From the IMG/VR virus record IMGVR_UViG_3300044729_003379, positions 1 through 64,000 of that record: a stretch of DNA of 64,000 nucleotides, one strand, 5' to 3'. The stretch comes from a virus. Shown here one piece after another: positions 13,724 to 21,881 of this stretch (the stretch's first letter is position 1; each line of letters begins with the position of its first letter). The translations under genes and the position numbers were made by a program. Below the pieces are notes generated by a model that was given only the letters and a program-made list of their open reading frames with translations, did no database searches and was not told the origin of the DNA.

Positions 13724-14338
13724 ATGGCACAGCAAATTACTCGCTTACTCCCTAATCGCTCCTACGCGGAAGCCGATGTGATCAACTCGTATGCTTTAGA
13801 CGCAAATTCTGGCGAAGCTGGAACTTTCGTTAAAGTGTCCTCTGCAAACCTTTCCGATGATCCTGTCGTGTATGGCAACTTCGGTCCATTCGCCAACACT
13901 CTTGGCAATGCCACTTCGCAATATCCTTATGCTACTCAAAGAGTTGTTGCGACCTCTGGAACCGGGGACGCTGGACAAGTTGTTGGCATGATTCTTAGAG
14001 ACGTTCGCCAATTTGATGAAAATGGTGAAAATCTTCTTTATTATCCCGCCAAAAAGTTTGATCTCCAGTGTGTTCTTTCTGGTGAAGCAAATCCAATTCT
14101 TGCTCGCGGCGTTGTCGAAATTAATGCTCGCGGTCTCGCTGGTGGCGTTTGCCCCGGTGTCGGTCACGCTGCGGTTCTCGCGGCTAATGGTAGGGTTACT
14201 GGGGTTGCTTACTCCTCTCTCACCACTGAACAAAGAAATGCTGTGGTCGGAACCTTTATTGGAACTGGTCTCAGAGAGAGTCAACAAAATACAGACTTCG
14301 CTGCTGGTGCTTATGCCAGACTTAAGTTCTCCGTGTAA
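13724..14338 (+). CDS. Capsid decoration-type protein
   Basis: 204 residues, Gly/Ala/Val-rich, starting MAQQITRLLPNRSYAEADV. Sequence such as GVVEINARGLAGG and GVAYSSLTTEQRNAVVGTF reads as beta-rich with short loops. A small protein of this kind directly before the major capsid gene is usually a head decoration or stabilising protein. Codon use is visibly richer in C/G third positions than in flanking genes, a feature shared with the capsid and tail tube genes and consistent with high expression. No SD; the leader is AT-rich. Confidence 0.65.
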   Translation: MAQQITRLLPNRSYAEADVINSYALDANSGEAGTFVKVSSANLSDDPVVYGNFGPFANTLGNATSQYPYATQRVVATSGTGDAGQVVGMILRDVRQFDENGENLLYYPAKKFDLQCVLSGEANPILARGVVEINARGLAGGVCPGVGHAAVLAANGRVTGVAYSSLTTEQRNAVVGTFIGTGLRESQQNTDFAAGAYARLKFSV

Positions 14339-14367
14339 TCTTAACCAATATAAACTAACAATTTAAA

Positions 14368-15495
14368 ATGAAAATTCGTATTCAAGAAACCCCAGAACAA
14401 ATCGAGCTTATTAAGGCTTGCGCCTCTAAGGATAAGCTGGTCGCGGAGGAAGCAAAAGCTGCTGTTGCAGATTTAGTCGGACCCGTTATCAGTGAAGTTA
14501 TCAATAACGCTCCTACTGTTTCGAATCTTTACTCAACCCTTCCATTTAGCGAAGATGACAATCTTTCGATTGCACTGGACCTCTTCCACGACGTTACTGA
14601 TGAAGATTACATCAGAATTCACTCTCAATCTGTCGCTGGTGGACTTAGCTCAAACGAGCTTTTCCCTGCCCATGACGAACTTAAGTTTAAGACTTACTCG
14701 CTTGATAGCGCAGTTTCTCTTGATAAAAAGTATCTTCGTAAAGGTAGAAGCATCGATCTTTCGAAGGTTTTCACTAGAATGGCCCAAGAGTTTCTTCTTA
14801 AGCAAGAAAAGACTTCCATCAACCAACTTTTAGGTGCGCTTCTTGCTGCGGATACTAAAGTGAATGGAACCGCTGCTGCTGGTAATCACATTATCGATTC
14901 CACTACGGGCGATCAACTTCAACTTGACGACTTTAATCGTCTCATCACTCTTTCCAAGCGTCTTTGGAGTTCTTTCTCCAGCGGCACTCCCGTTAGCGGT
15001 GTGAATGTTGGGATCACTGATCTTCTTGTTTCTCCCGAAATGGTTGAAGAACTCAGAAACATGGCTTACAACCCAGTCAATACTCGTCCGGGTTCTATCA
15101 CAACTTCGGGTGCTACGGCGATTCCCGCTTCTGACGAAATGAGAAGCCAACTCATGAGTCAAGCTGGTCTCCCAACCTTCTTCGGTATCGGAATTATTGA
15201 AATTCTCGAAATGGGTATCGGTCAAAGATACAACAAGATTTTCGCCGCCCTTAATACGGCTGCTGGAAGTCCAGTTACCTTCACTCAAGCTTCTGATGAG
15301 ATCGTTGTCGGTATCGACAGATCGAAAGAAGCCCTTCTTAGACCCGCTATTCGCGAAGAGGGTGTGTCTACTGAAGTCAGCGTTCAAGTCGATGATCAGT
15401 ATGTTGCTCGCCAAAACAAGCTTGGCTGGTATGGAAAGATCAACGAAGGACGTATTATCATCGAAGATCGCGTGTTAACTGGTATCATCGTGTAA
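14368..15495 (+). CDS. Major capsid protein
   Basis: 375 residues. A short N-terminal helical arm is followed by an HK97-like order: E-loop-like region (residues about 60-110), a long spine helix (SKVFTRMAQEFLLKQEK), A-domain and P-domain strands (VNVGITDLLVSPEMVEELRNM) and a C-terminal strand-rich part. The length, the position after protease/decoration, the strong codon bias and a terminator immediately after the gene all support the call. There is no obvious cleavage site for the N-terminal arm. Confidence 0.85.
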   Translation: MKIRIQETPEQIELIKACASKDKLVAEEAKAAVADLVGPVISEVINNAPTVSNLYSTLPFSEDDNLSIALDLFHDVTDEDYIRIHSQSVAGGLSSNELFPAHDELKFKTYSLDSAVSLDKKYLRKGRSIDLSKVFTRMAQEFLLKQEKTSINQLLGALLAADTKVNGTAAAGNHIIDSTTGDQLQLDDFNRLITLSKRLWSSFSSGTPVSGVNVGITDLLVSPEMVEELRNMAYNPVNTRPGSITTSGATAIPASDEMRSQLMSQAGLPTFFGIGIIEILEMGIGQRYNKIFAALNTAAGSPVTFTQASDEIVVGIDRSKEALLRPAIREEGVSTEVSVQVDDQYVARQNKLGWYGKINEGRIIIEDRVLTGIIV

Positions 15496-15526
15496 GATTA
15501 TTGGTGCCATAATATTCCTCACAAAC

Positions 15527-15550
15527 GGCTCACCTTTTAGGTGGGCCTTT
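15527..15550 (+). terminator. Rho-independent terminator after the capsid gene
   Basis: GGCTCACC (15527-15534) pairs with GGTGGGCC (15540-15547), with one G-T pair and a 5-base loop, followed by TTTTGTGC. It separates capsid mRNA from the downstream head-completion genes. Confidence 0.85.
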
Positions 15551-15578
15551 TGTGCTTTAAAAGCAAACAAAAAAACAC

Positions 15579-15584
15579 TATAAT
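15579..15584 (+). promoter_or_regulatory. Leaderless -10 box before gene 15591
   Basis: A perfect TATAAT ends six bases before the ATG at 15591. The -35 region is AT-rich with no good TTGACA match. It restarts transcription after the capsid terminator. Confidence 0.6.
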
Positions 15585-15590
15585 TAGTAT

Positions 15591-15971
15591 ATGAAAAAAC
15601 CTAAGAAAAAAGACGAAGTTGAAATGACTGACGGAAAAAAGAGAAAAACGAAGACCAGAGAAGAACAAGAAAAAGAACTTCAAGAACTTGAAGAAATTCT
15701 TCAAACAGGAAAATACAATCCATATGGCACGACTAATGCAGAAACCTTTCAAAAGAAGCTTTCTGAAATGACTCTGGATGAACTTCGTCTTTTATCTTCA
15801 AGAGTCGGAATTACGCCTATTTCCAGAGAAAGCGTCTTGAGAGAACAACTTATGGAATCATTTAATGATTTTATCAGAAGATCAAGACAAAACATCTCTG
15901 GCCCAAATACCGCTCCTGATATAAACCATCCAGCAATAAAGGACATTAGACACTTAATTGACACTATTTAA
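15591..15971 (+). CDS. Hypothetical head-region protein, SAP-like helical motif
   Basis: 126 residues. The first 45 are highly basic/acidic (a Lys-rich start, then EEQEKELQELEEIL). Residues about 58-95 (MTLDELRLLSSRVG, then LREQLMESFNDF) resemble a SAP/Rho-N type helix-turn-helix that binds nucleic acid. It lies between the capsid gene and the connector genes, where small head-completion or DNA-contacting proteins occur. The exact role is not recognisable. Confidence 0.55.
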   Translation: MKKPKKKDEVEMTDGKKRKTKTREEQEKELQELEEILQTGKYNPYGTTNAETFQKKLSEMTLDELRLLSSRVGITPISRESVLREQLMESFNDFIRRSRQNISGPNTAPDINHPAIKDIRHLIDTI

Positions 15972-15986
15972 GTGTAATTTCTCTAT

Positions 15987-16502
15987 ATGAATGAATTGGG
16001 TTCTATCGCCGCAGATATAGTAACATATAGTTTTCCTGATGACACAGGAAGATTTCCTGTTTCTTATATTTCTGGTTGGTTGCAAACCCACATAGGAGAT
16101 TTAAACTCTCTTACTCATGAAGAATTTTATGTAGATAGCACTGGTGGAATTGGTCCTAGTGGACTACTTTCTCAAGAAAAATCTATTTTCATGGCTTTAT
16201 ATGAGATTGATTATTATCAAAGATCCGCAAGAGAATCTTTGAGAGGAATCATTTGGGGAGGGTCTTCTTCTGCTGCTGATTCAATTGTCATGGTTAGAGA
16301 AGGAGATTCAACAATTCAAAAGGTTTCAAAGGCCACTATCTCTAAGAGTTTTATTGAATTTTCTAAGGATGCTCAGGAAAGGTTGGACAATCTAATTTTC
16401 CAGTATAATTCTATGAAAACTAATCCAACCTCTTTGGCTGGAGAAGACGGTATTGAGTTTTCTGAAGGGATAGATTCTTATGATCCAAGAAGGGGATATT
16501 AA
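15987..16502 (+). CDS. Hypothetical head-tail connector protein
   Basis: 171 residues, MNELGSIAADIVTYSF onward. A helical first half includes LLSQEKSIFMALYEIDYYQRSARES. Mixed composition follows, and the C-terminus ends EGIDSYDPRRGY. Synteny (after the capsid, before the HK97 gp10-like gene) fits a head completion or adaptor protein. No direct family motif was recognised. Confidence 0.55.
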   Translation: MNELGSIAADIVTYSFPDDTGRFPVSYISGWLQTHIGDLNSLTHEEFYVDSTGGIGPSGLLSQEKSIFMALYEIDYYQRSARESLRGIIWGGSSSAADSIVMVREGDSTIQKVSKATISKSFIEFSKDAQERLDNLIFQYNSMKTNPTSLAGEDGIEFSEGIDSYDPRRGY

Positions 16503-16504
16503 TT

Positions 16505-16942
16505 ATGGCTTCTTTTTTTTCTGATGCAGAAAAACTTTCTATAGATGGTCTTTTTAACGACCTTCACGATACATTTAAAACGATTATTTATGTTTTCGTT
16601 GAAGAAGCTTCTTCTGTTTTATCAGATACAGATTACAATCCTTTATATAATAGAATAGGAAATCAATCTAGAACTTCCGCAGATATTATTAGGGTAAAAC
16701 ACGAAATAGAAGCAAGGGTTTATTACCCACCCTCGACCCAAGAAGAAAGACTGCCAGATGTTATGCTTCCTTCTTCTGATGATAAATGCAGAATAAAAAT
16801 TGCAGCTAACGACTATGAAATAGTTAAAAGGGCTTCTGTAATAGAAGTGGATGGGGAAAATTACAAAATAGATTCAAAATCTTCTCCGATTGGTCCCTTC
16901 TCAATAAATTACGTCCAAGTAATGCTTCAAAGAATCGCTTAA
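16505..16942 (+). CDS. Hypothetical head closure/connector protein
   Basis: 145 residues. A helical start (FFSDAEKLSIDGLFNDLHDTF) is followed by strands (HEIEARVYYPP, KIAANDYEIVKRASVIEVDGENYKID), the small beta-barrel look of a head-closure (stopper) protein. It overlaps the next gene by one base (TAATG) and follows the previous one by two bases. Assignment is by position and fold impression only. Confidence 0.5.
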   Translation: MASFFSDAEKLSIDGLFNDLHDTFKTIIYVFVEEASSVLSDTDYNPLYNRIGNQSRTSADIIRVKHEIEARVYYPPSTQEERLPDVMLPSSDDKCRIKIAANDYEIVKRASVIEVDGENYKIDSKSSPIGPFSINYVQVMLQRIA

Positions 16943-17535
16943 TGAGAAACAAGATATCAGTATCTATCAATAGATCTCTTCTTACTTCTGCAATGACAGA
17001 AGGAAGAAATGGCAAATCTGTTTCTCGTTTAATAAGAAATCAATGGCAAACAAAAATAGAAGAAGCCCAGCGGCAAATGATTTCTTCTTACGAAGAAAAT
17101 TCTATTACTAAAGAAATAGATAGTGGACCCACTGCCTCCAACACTTCTCAAACGTTAAATGGCAAAGGAAACTTATTTTCTTTCATTGGCTTTCCAGAAG
17201 GAAGTAATCCAACAGAAGAGGTTAAAAATATCTTAAGAAACAAGATAAACTTTATTGTAAAACCCTTATCAAACGGAAAGTTTTCTATACAAATCCAAGC
17301 TCCAACAAAACAAGAGATTTATAACGTAAGTCCTATTCCTTGGAACCCCGGAAGAAGTTGGGTAGATGCTATAGAGAAAGGTATTTCTGGTCTTGGTAGT
17401 TATGTTTATAAGCCTTCGGAAATTTCTCGTTCTGGAACAGGTATTCAAGTAAAAAATTCCGTAGGAGGTCGTTTTGCTAATAGAAGTTATATCTCTACAA
17501 TTTTAAAAGAATTTGAAAGAAACATCTCAAAATGA
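16942..17535 (+). CDS. HK97 gp10-like neck/tail completion protein
   Basis: 197 residues. Residues about 130-160 contain PWNPGRSWVDAIEKGISGL and the end carries GGRFANRSYISTILKEFER, resembling the C-terminal part of tail-completion proteins of the HK97 gp10 type. The N-terminus is basic (SVSINRSLLTSAMTEGR). It overlaps the next gene by 4 bases. It probably joins head to tail. Confidence 0.55.
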   Translation: MRNKISVSINRSLLTSAMTEGRNGKSVSRLIRNQWQTKIEEAQRQMISSYEENSITKEIDSGPTASNTSQTLNGKGNLFSFIGFPEGSNPTEEVKNILRNKINFIVKPLSNGKFSIQIQAPTKQEIYNVSPIPWNPGRSWVDAIEKGISGLGSYVYKPSEISRSGTGIQVKNSVGGRFANRSYISTILKEFERNISK

Positions 17536-18398
17536 AAGCACAATTTGCAACAGAACTAGCTTCTTCTTTTTATTTATGGCTTGAAAACAAGTTGTTGTTG
17601 CCAAATTTTAAGGCGTATGCAACGAACAAGTCAAATTCCTTTTCATATGTCTCTTCTTTTATTGATGTGCCAAGTGGATATGCGGCTTATCAAGGTAAAT
17701 TTAGACAATTGGTTGCCGATCAATCTGTTGATGTGCCTAATTCTGGAATTTTTGTGAATGGTTCTTTTGTTTCTGGTAACGCACCAAATCTTTATATAGA
17801 CTACGATAATGGAAGAGTTGTTTTTCCTTTGAATTCTGGAACAGGGCTAACTGTAACAGCAAACAATACAATTAAAGAAGTAAATACTTATTTTACAGAA
17901 GATGACGAAGAACAAATTATTGTGACAAGTGATTTCATCGATTCTTCTGAAACTTCAAGCACCAACCTCTTCTCTAAAACAAAAAAGAGAGACGAAAAGA
18001 CATTTATACTTCCTGCTTGTTTTGTTAGATTTATAAATAACGAAAATGAAGAATTCTCATTTGGTGGAGAAGAAAAAACCACATCAAGAATTCAAGTCAT
18101 AGTAATGGCCTTTGACAATGCAACATTAGACAATCTCCTTTCTTTATTAGCGGACTCTGTAAGAGAATGCATTACAAGAGTTCCTTATGAACAGTTTCCT
18201 TATGGAAGATTTTTTGATGTAAAATCTTTTCCCTATTCTTATTCAAACTTTATTTCAAATTATACCTCAAAATCATATATTGAAAGTGTAAATACATCTA
18301 AAATAAATAGTTCAGTTGTGCTGAATAAATACAACAAAGACGTTTTAGTGGGGTTAGTTGATTTTGATATTTCAACTTATCGATTCCCCCGCCTTTAA
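17532..18398 (+). CDS. Tail terminator-type protein
   Basis: 288 residues, MKAQFATELASSFYLWLENKL onward, strand-rich, with an internal acidic stretch near residue 115 and a block (TSRIQVIVMAFDNATLDNLLSL) like the strand-helix of tail terminator proteins. It is longer than the usual 130-200 residues. The position directly before the tail tube gene, where the terminator is found in most siphophages, is the main argument. Confidence 0.5.
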   Translation: MKAQFATELASSFYLWLENKLLLPNFKAYATNKSNSFSYVSSFIDVPSGYAAYQGKFRQLVADQSVDVPNSGIFVNGSFVSGNAPNLYIDYDNGRVVFPLNSGTGLTVTANNTIKEVNTYFTEDDEEQIIVTSDFIDSSETSSTNLFSKTKKRDEKTFILPACFVRFINNENEEFSFGGEEKTTSRIQVIVMAFDNATLDNLLSLLADSVRECITRVPYEQFPYGRFFDVKSFPYSYSNFISNYTSKSYIESVNTSKINSSVVLNKYNKDVLVGLVDFDISTYRFPRL

Positions 18399-18455
18399 TT
18401 TTCCCAAGTCGGGTTTTATACTGTAAAGACTTATAACTCATACCCCTTTTAAATC

Positions 18456-19631
18456 ATGTCTTCCCGTGTTAGAAAAATTTCCGCAAACAAAGCTGTTTAC
18501 GCCACAAAAACAGGAGTTTTTGTCCACGCAAGCAGCGGTATTGAAGCAACTCAGCTTCACAGAATTAACAATTTTACTTTCGAAGTTGATATCGCGGGTT
18601 CTCGACAAGATATTAGAGAATTCGGTCAGCTTGCTCGTATCGGTTCTTTGATTAATTCCGATCTTACTCCCACTTGTTCTTTTGATTACTACTTGACTGA
18701 CGGGGAAAACGAATCCCATCTTGGATTCGAAATTAAAAACTCTATTGTTGCTAACGCGGCTTCTGTTCAAGGTATTTCTGGTATTCTTACCGAAGACCCA
18801 AGATATAGAGAAAGAAATATTTTCATCGCTACGGTTGGTGAGGGTAAGGATGCTTTTGATGCCGATTCTTGGGCCAGCGAAACAGAAATTGATGTTGTTG
18901 GATTTGGAAATGCTTTCATTACCGATTACACCGTTGATCTTTCGGTTGGCGAAATTCCAACCGCTAGCGTTTCCTACGATTGTGGCAACATTCAATTCTA
19001 TACTGGAAACAGCACCGGATTAGCCAATCCGTCAATTAAAGCTTCGAACGGCGCTCCTGCCGATAACGGTTTAATTGGTCTTCCTGTTCCTAATTCTGGA
19101 AACTCCTTGGTTGACGTTTTAAGAGCGGGTCAAATTGAAGTTAACCTTTCTTCTGCAACCGCACTTGGTATTGGTGGGGTTGATCTCGCCACGCTTCACC
19201 CTCAGTCGGTTTCTATTTCGGTTCCTCTTGCCAGAGAACCCCTTGAAGAGTTGGGTGCGGTCCTTCCTTATGCGAGACCTCTCACCTTCCCAATTGACGT
19301 TACCCTCTCTGTTAGCGCCATTACTTCAAATCAAACAGAGGGTAATATCGCCGCCCTTTTAACTGGTTGTGGTGGTCAAGAGACGAGAGACATTCGCGTT
19401 ACTCTTAAGGATAGATGTGATAGTTCTACCTCAAGACTCGTTTACATCTTAAAAGATGCGGTTCTTGATTCTCAGAACTTCTCACAAGATCTAGACGGCA
19501 ATGAAACCGTGGACTTACAGTTCTCGGCCCAAATCGGTGGAGCCAATACTCAAACGGCTGGTATTTTCATGAGCGGTTCCTACAACCTTGCAAATGGAAG
19601 CATCTTAAATCCAACTCGTTATACGCTGTAA
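18456..19631 (+). CDS. Major tail tube protein
   Basis: 391 residues, strand-rich, with a Gly/Ala/Ser-rich composition. Two similar halves can be sensed (residues 30-190 and 220-380), each with VSISVPLAREPLEE-like or FDYYLTDGENE-like tube strands, suggesting a double tube domain. It is flanked by a terminator at 19661-19686 and shares the C/G-ending codon preference of the capsid gene, so it is probably made in large amounts. No sheath gene follows, which argues for a non-contractile tail. Confidence 0.75.
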   Translation: MSSRVRKISANKAVYATKTGVFVHASSGIEATQLHRINNFTFEVDIAGSRQDIREFGQLARIGSLINSDLTPTCSFDYYLTDGENESHLGFEIKNSIVANAASVQGISGILTEDPRYRERNIFIATVGEGKDAFDADSWASETEIDVVGFGNAFITDYTVDLSVGEIPTASVSYDCGNIQFYTGNSTGLANPSIKASNGAPADNGLIGLPVPNSGNSLVDVLRAGQIEVNLSSATALGIGGVDLATLHPQSVSISVPLAREPLEELGAVLPYARPLTFPIDVTLSVSAITSNQTEGNIAALLTGCGGQETRDIRVTLKDRCDSSTSRLVYILKDAVLDSQNFSQDLDGNETVDLQFSAQIGGANTQTAGIFMSGSYNLANGSILNPTRYTL

Positions 19632-19660
19632 TAAAATAGCTAAACCAATTTTTGGTTTGA

Positions 19661-19686
19661 AGGCTCGCCAAGCGAGCCTTTTTTTT
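19661..19686 (+). terminator. Rho-independent terminator after the tail tube gene
   Basis: AAGGCTCGC (19661-19669), loop CAA, GCGAGCCTT (19673-19681): a perfect 9-bp stem running into a T-run. A strong terminator. Confidence 0.92.
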
Positions 19687-19700
19687 GTGTATATATCAAT

Positions 19701-20183
19701 ATGACGGGACAATACATTGGATTTCACAATCAAAATTTTGCTGGCACGGCATCTATAACGGTGCAAGTTCCTGATAGTGGTTTTTCTCTTAAATTTGGAA
19801 GAGTTGGGTCTTGGGCTTCTCCTCCTTATGATCCATTTGTTGAAGTTGTTTCTTTTTCTGGATACAGTGGATATTTGTTTGATCAAAGAGGAAACATGGT
19901 TGGGGGTTATTTAAAGGGGGATCAGTTTGATTTGGAGTTTGACGTTTTTTACGGTAGTGGTCAACTCAATAGAATGTCTTACAAAATAAACAATGTTTTA
20001 ATTGCTAACAACATACCAATTAATTCTGGTGACGTATTTATTGACGCGGTTATCTTCGAAGACTATGGCGATCAAAACAATCTATTTATGCCAATGAAAT
20101 TTGAAACAGGTTCTCCAACAGCAATTGCTGGTAATACTGGATTGTATTTATTAGCCGATGGTTTTTATTTAGTTGGTTCTTGA
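19701..20183 (+). CDS. Hypothetical tail-associated protein
   Basis: 160 residues, beta-rich and rich in Gly, Phe and Tyr (SGFSLKFGRVGSW, SGYSGYLFDQRGNMVGGYL). It lies between the tube and the chaperone-type gene and has its own leaderless-looking start (TATATA at 19690-19695, five bases before the ATG). It could be a minor tail or adhesion protein with a jelly-roll fold. Not recognised. Confidence 0.55.
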   Translation: MTGQYIGFHNQNFAGTASITVQVPDSGFSLKFGRVGSWASPPYDPFVEVVSFSGYSGYLFDQRGNMVGGYLKGDQFDLEFDVFYGSGQLNRMSYKINNVLIANNIPINSGDVFIDAVIFEDYGDQNNLFMPMKFETGSPTAIAGNTGLYLLADGFYLVGS

Positions 20184-20208
20184 TTTTTAATCAAAAAGAA
20201 GATATAAT
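20180..20208 (+). promoter_or_regulatory. Consensus promoter before the tail-chaperone/tape-measure genes
   Basis: TTGATT (20180-20185), 17-bp spacer, TATAAT (20203-20208), nine bases to the ATG at 20218. The -35 overlaps the stop codon of the previous gene. The leader would be two or three bases at most. Confidence 0.85.
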
Positions 20209-20217
20209 ATTGTATAT

Positions 20218-20988
20218 ATGAAAGATTTATACTCGTTTACGGTTTCTATTGTTTCTCCTATTTCTAAAAAGAAGGAGAAGGTTGAGGTTGTCATCAAGAA
20301 GCCCAATCATTCGATGATTGAAAACGCGGAATTCTTTTATGCATCAAAGTTTAACGAGTATTTGAATGCAGGATTTCTTTCGAAAGCAATGGTTCAGAAA
20401 AAGCTTTCTGATCTTGGTGGTATCCTTGGAAAGGGAGAAGAAGAAAACATCACCAATGAAATTACTAATATCTTTGATGCCCAAAGGATTGTGGAATTCT
20501 TCTCTTCTTCAAAAGAAGCGGATCTTTCGGAAGAACAAAAAAGTAAACTCGATAAAGCAAAGAAGCTCATCGCCAAATCAAGAAAGACTTTGACGGAATA
20601 TAATGTTCATGCCGCATCTATGTTTAATCAAACGGCAGATGTTAAAGCTCAAGAGAAATTAATTAAGTGGTTTGCCCTTTTCTGTTCTTTTTACAGAGAG
20701 ACTGTTGGAGATAAAACTAATGATTTCGAAATCTTCGAAGGGGCGACTCTTAAGGAAAAGGAAGAGTTTTACAACAAAATTCTTGACGAAGAATTTGACC
20801 AATCTGATGTTGATTTGAACAGAAAGGCTTTAATTATTGGAGAAGCCGCGAGAACAATTGGTCAAGTTATTGCTATTTGGTATAATGGATTAGGGTCTGA
20901 CCAGAAAGAAATCAAGAGACAACTTGATGCTTTAGAAAAAGAAGAAGAGCTTAATGAGGATATTATTAACAGCATTACCGATGAATGA
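20218..20988 (+). CDS. Tail assembly chaperone-type protein
   Basis: 256 residues, mainly helical and charged. The N-terminal 40 residues (YSFTVSIVSPISKKKEKVEVVIKKP) form a strand pair, followed by helices to an acidic C-terminus. Its place just upstream of the tape measure, and its overlap (ATGA) with a second helical gene, are what the gpG/gpGT tail assembly chaperone pair looks like. No slippery heptamer for a programmed frameshift was found, so the second protein appears to start independently. Confidence 0.6.
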   Translation: MKDLYSFTVSIVSPISKKKEKVEVVIKKPNHSMIENAEFFYASKFNEYLNAGFLSKAMVQKKLSDLGGILGKGEEENITNEITNIFDAQRIVEFFSSSKEADLSEEQKSKLDKAKKLIAKSRKTLTEYNVHAASMFNQTADVKAQEKLIKWFALFCSFYRETVGDKTNDFEIFEGATLKEKEEFYNKILDEEFDQSDVDLNRKALIIGEAARTIGQVIAIWYNGLGSDQKEIKRQLDALEKEEELNEDIINSITDE

Positions 20989-21851
20989 AAGACATTCATT
21001 ATATTCTTCTTGCTGAAATAGTTCAAAAATATTCAGTATTAGAGCTTCCCAAAAAAAGCATATACTTCAAGCATCCTTCTTTAAAAGATTCGTTCAGAGA
21101 AGCCTTGGGAAGGAAAGAGTTTCTAAAGGAAGCCGAAATGATCGGCTTGAAAAGCCGCGAAGAACTTTTAAATGTGGCTTATCAAAGCGGTCGTTGGACA
21201 AAGGAAAAGGATGCCCTTCTTGATGATCTTGAGTTTGCTATTAATAGCAGAAACAAAGTTCTCAAAAAGATAGAAGACAATAACATGAAAAAAGAAATCC
21301 TTTCTCAAATTGAGAGGGATTCGACAGAATTAAATGCTTTATCGAAAGAAAAAAGGGCATTGACTTCTGCTTCAAAAGAGGTTTTCATAGAACAAAAACT
21401 GATTAAAAAAAGCTTTTCTTCAAGGCTCTTTTATGATTTAGATTTCTTGGAACCAATTGATATTGAAGACTTGAACGCTTGTTACAACCAATATATAGAA
21501 AAGGTTGTATCTTTGAGTGATCGCGATAATTTGTTATGGGTTTCTTTTATTCCTGATTTTATTGATTTGTTTATTTTCAATACAGATGTATCTTGTATTT
21601 TCGACGAAAAGGGTATAAATCTAACAATTTTCCAAAAGAACGTTTTGTCTTATGGTAGTCTTCTTGTAACAAAGCTTAGAAACAGCTATAATATGCCAGA
21701 TTCCATAAGGAATAATCCCATAAAAATATACGAGTGGAGCGAAGGTTCTTCTAAGTCGAAAAGTGTAGATGACTCTGACTTTAACATTAGAGAAAAGGTT
21801 AAGAAGTCCGGTGGATTGGAAAAAATGAAACCCGAGGACAAATTGACATAA
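20985..21851 (+). CDS. Second tail assembly chaperone-type protein
   Basis: 288 residues, helical, with a central charged coiled coil (residues about 75-135) and a more mixed C-terminal half. It overlaps the preceding gene by 4 bases and precedes the tape measure by 30 bases. The role is inferred from position: tape-measure chaperone partner or hinge protein. Confidence 0.5.
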   Translation: MKDIHYILLAEIVQKYSVLELPKKSIYFKHPSLKDSFREALGRKEFLKEAEMIGLKSREELLNVAYQSGRWTKEKDALLDDLEFAINSRNKVLKKIEDNNMKKEILSQIERDSTELNALSKEKRALTSASKEVFIEQKLIKKSFSSRLFYDLDFLEPIDIEDLNACYNQYIEKVVSLSDRDNLLWVSFIPDFIDLFIFNTDVSCIFDEKGINLTIFQKNVLSYGSLLVTKLRNSYNMPDSIRNNPIKIYEWSEGSSKSKSVDDSDFNIREKVKKSGGLEKMKPEDKLT

Positions 21852-21881
21852 CAAAACATTACATAAAGTGTAATGTAGTGT

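Noticed and set aside
14830-15414. 194-codon minus-strand ORF inside the capsid gene
   Set aside because: Antisense of a strongly codon-biased gene; long antisense frames are expected there.
20218-21851. Programmed frameshift between the two chaperone-type genes
   Set aside because: No convincing slippery heptamer near the overlap, and the second gene has its own ATG in an ATGA overlap.
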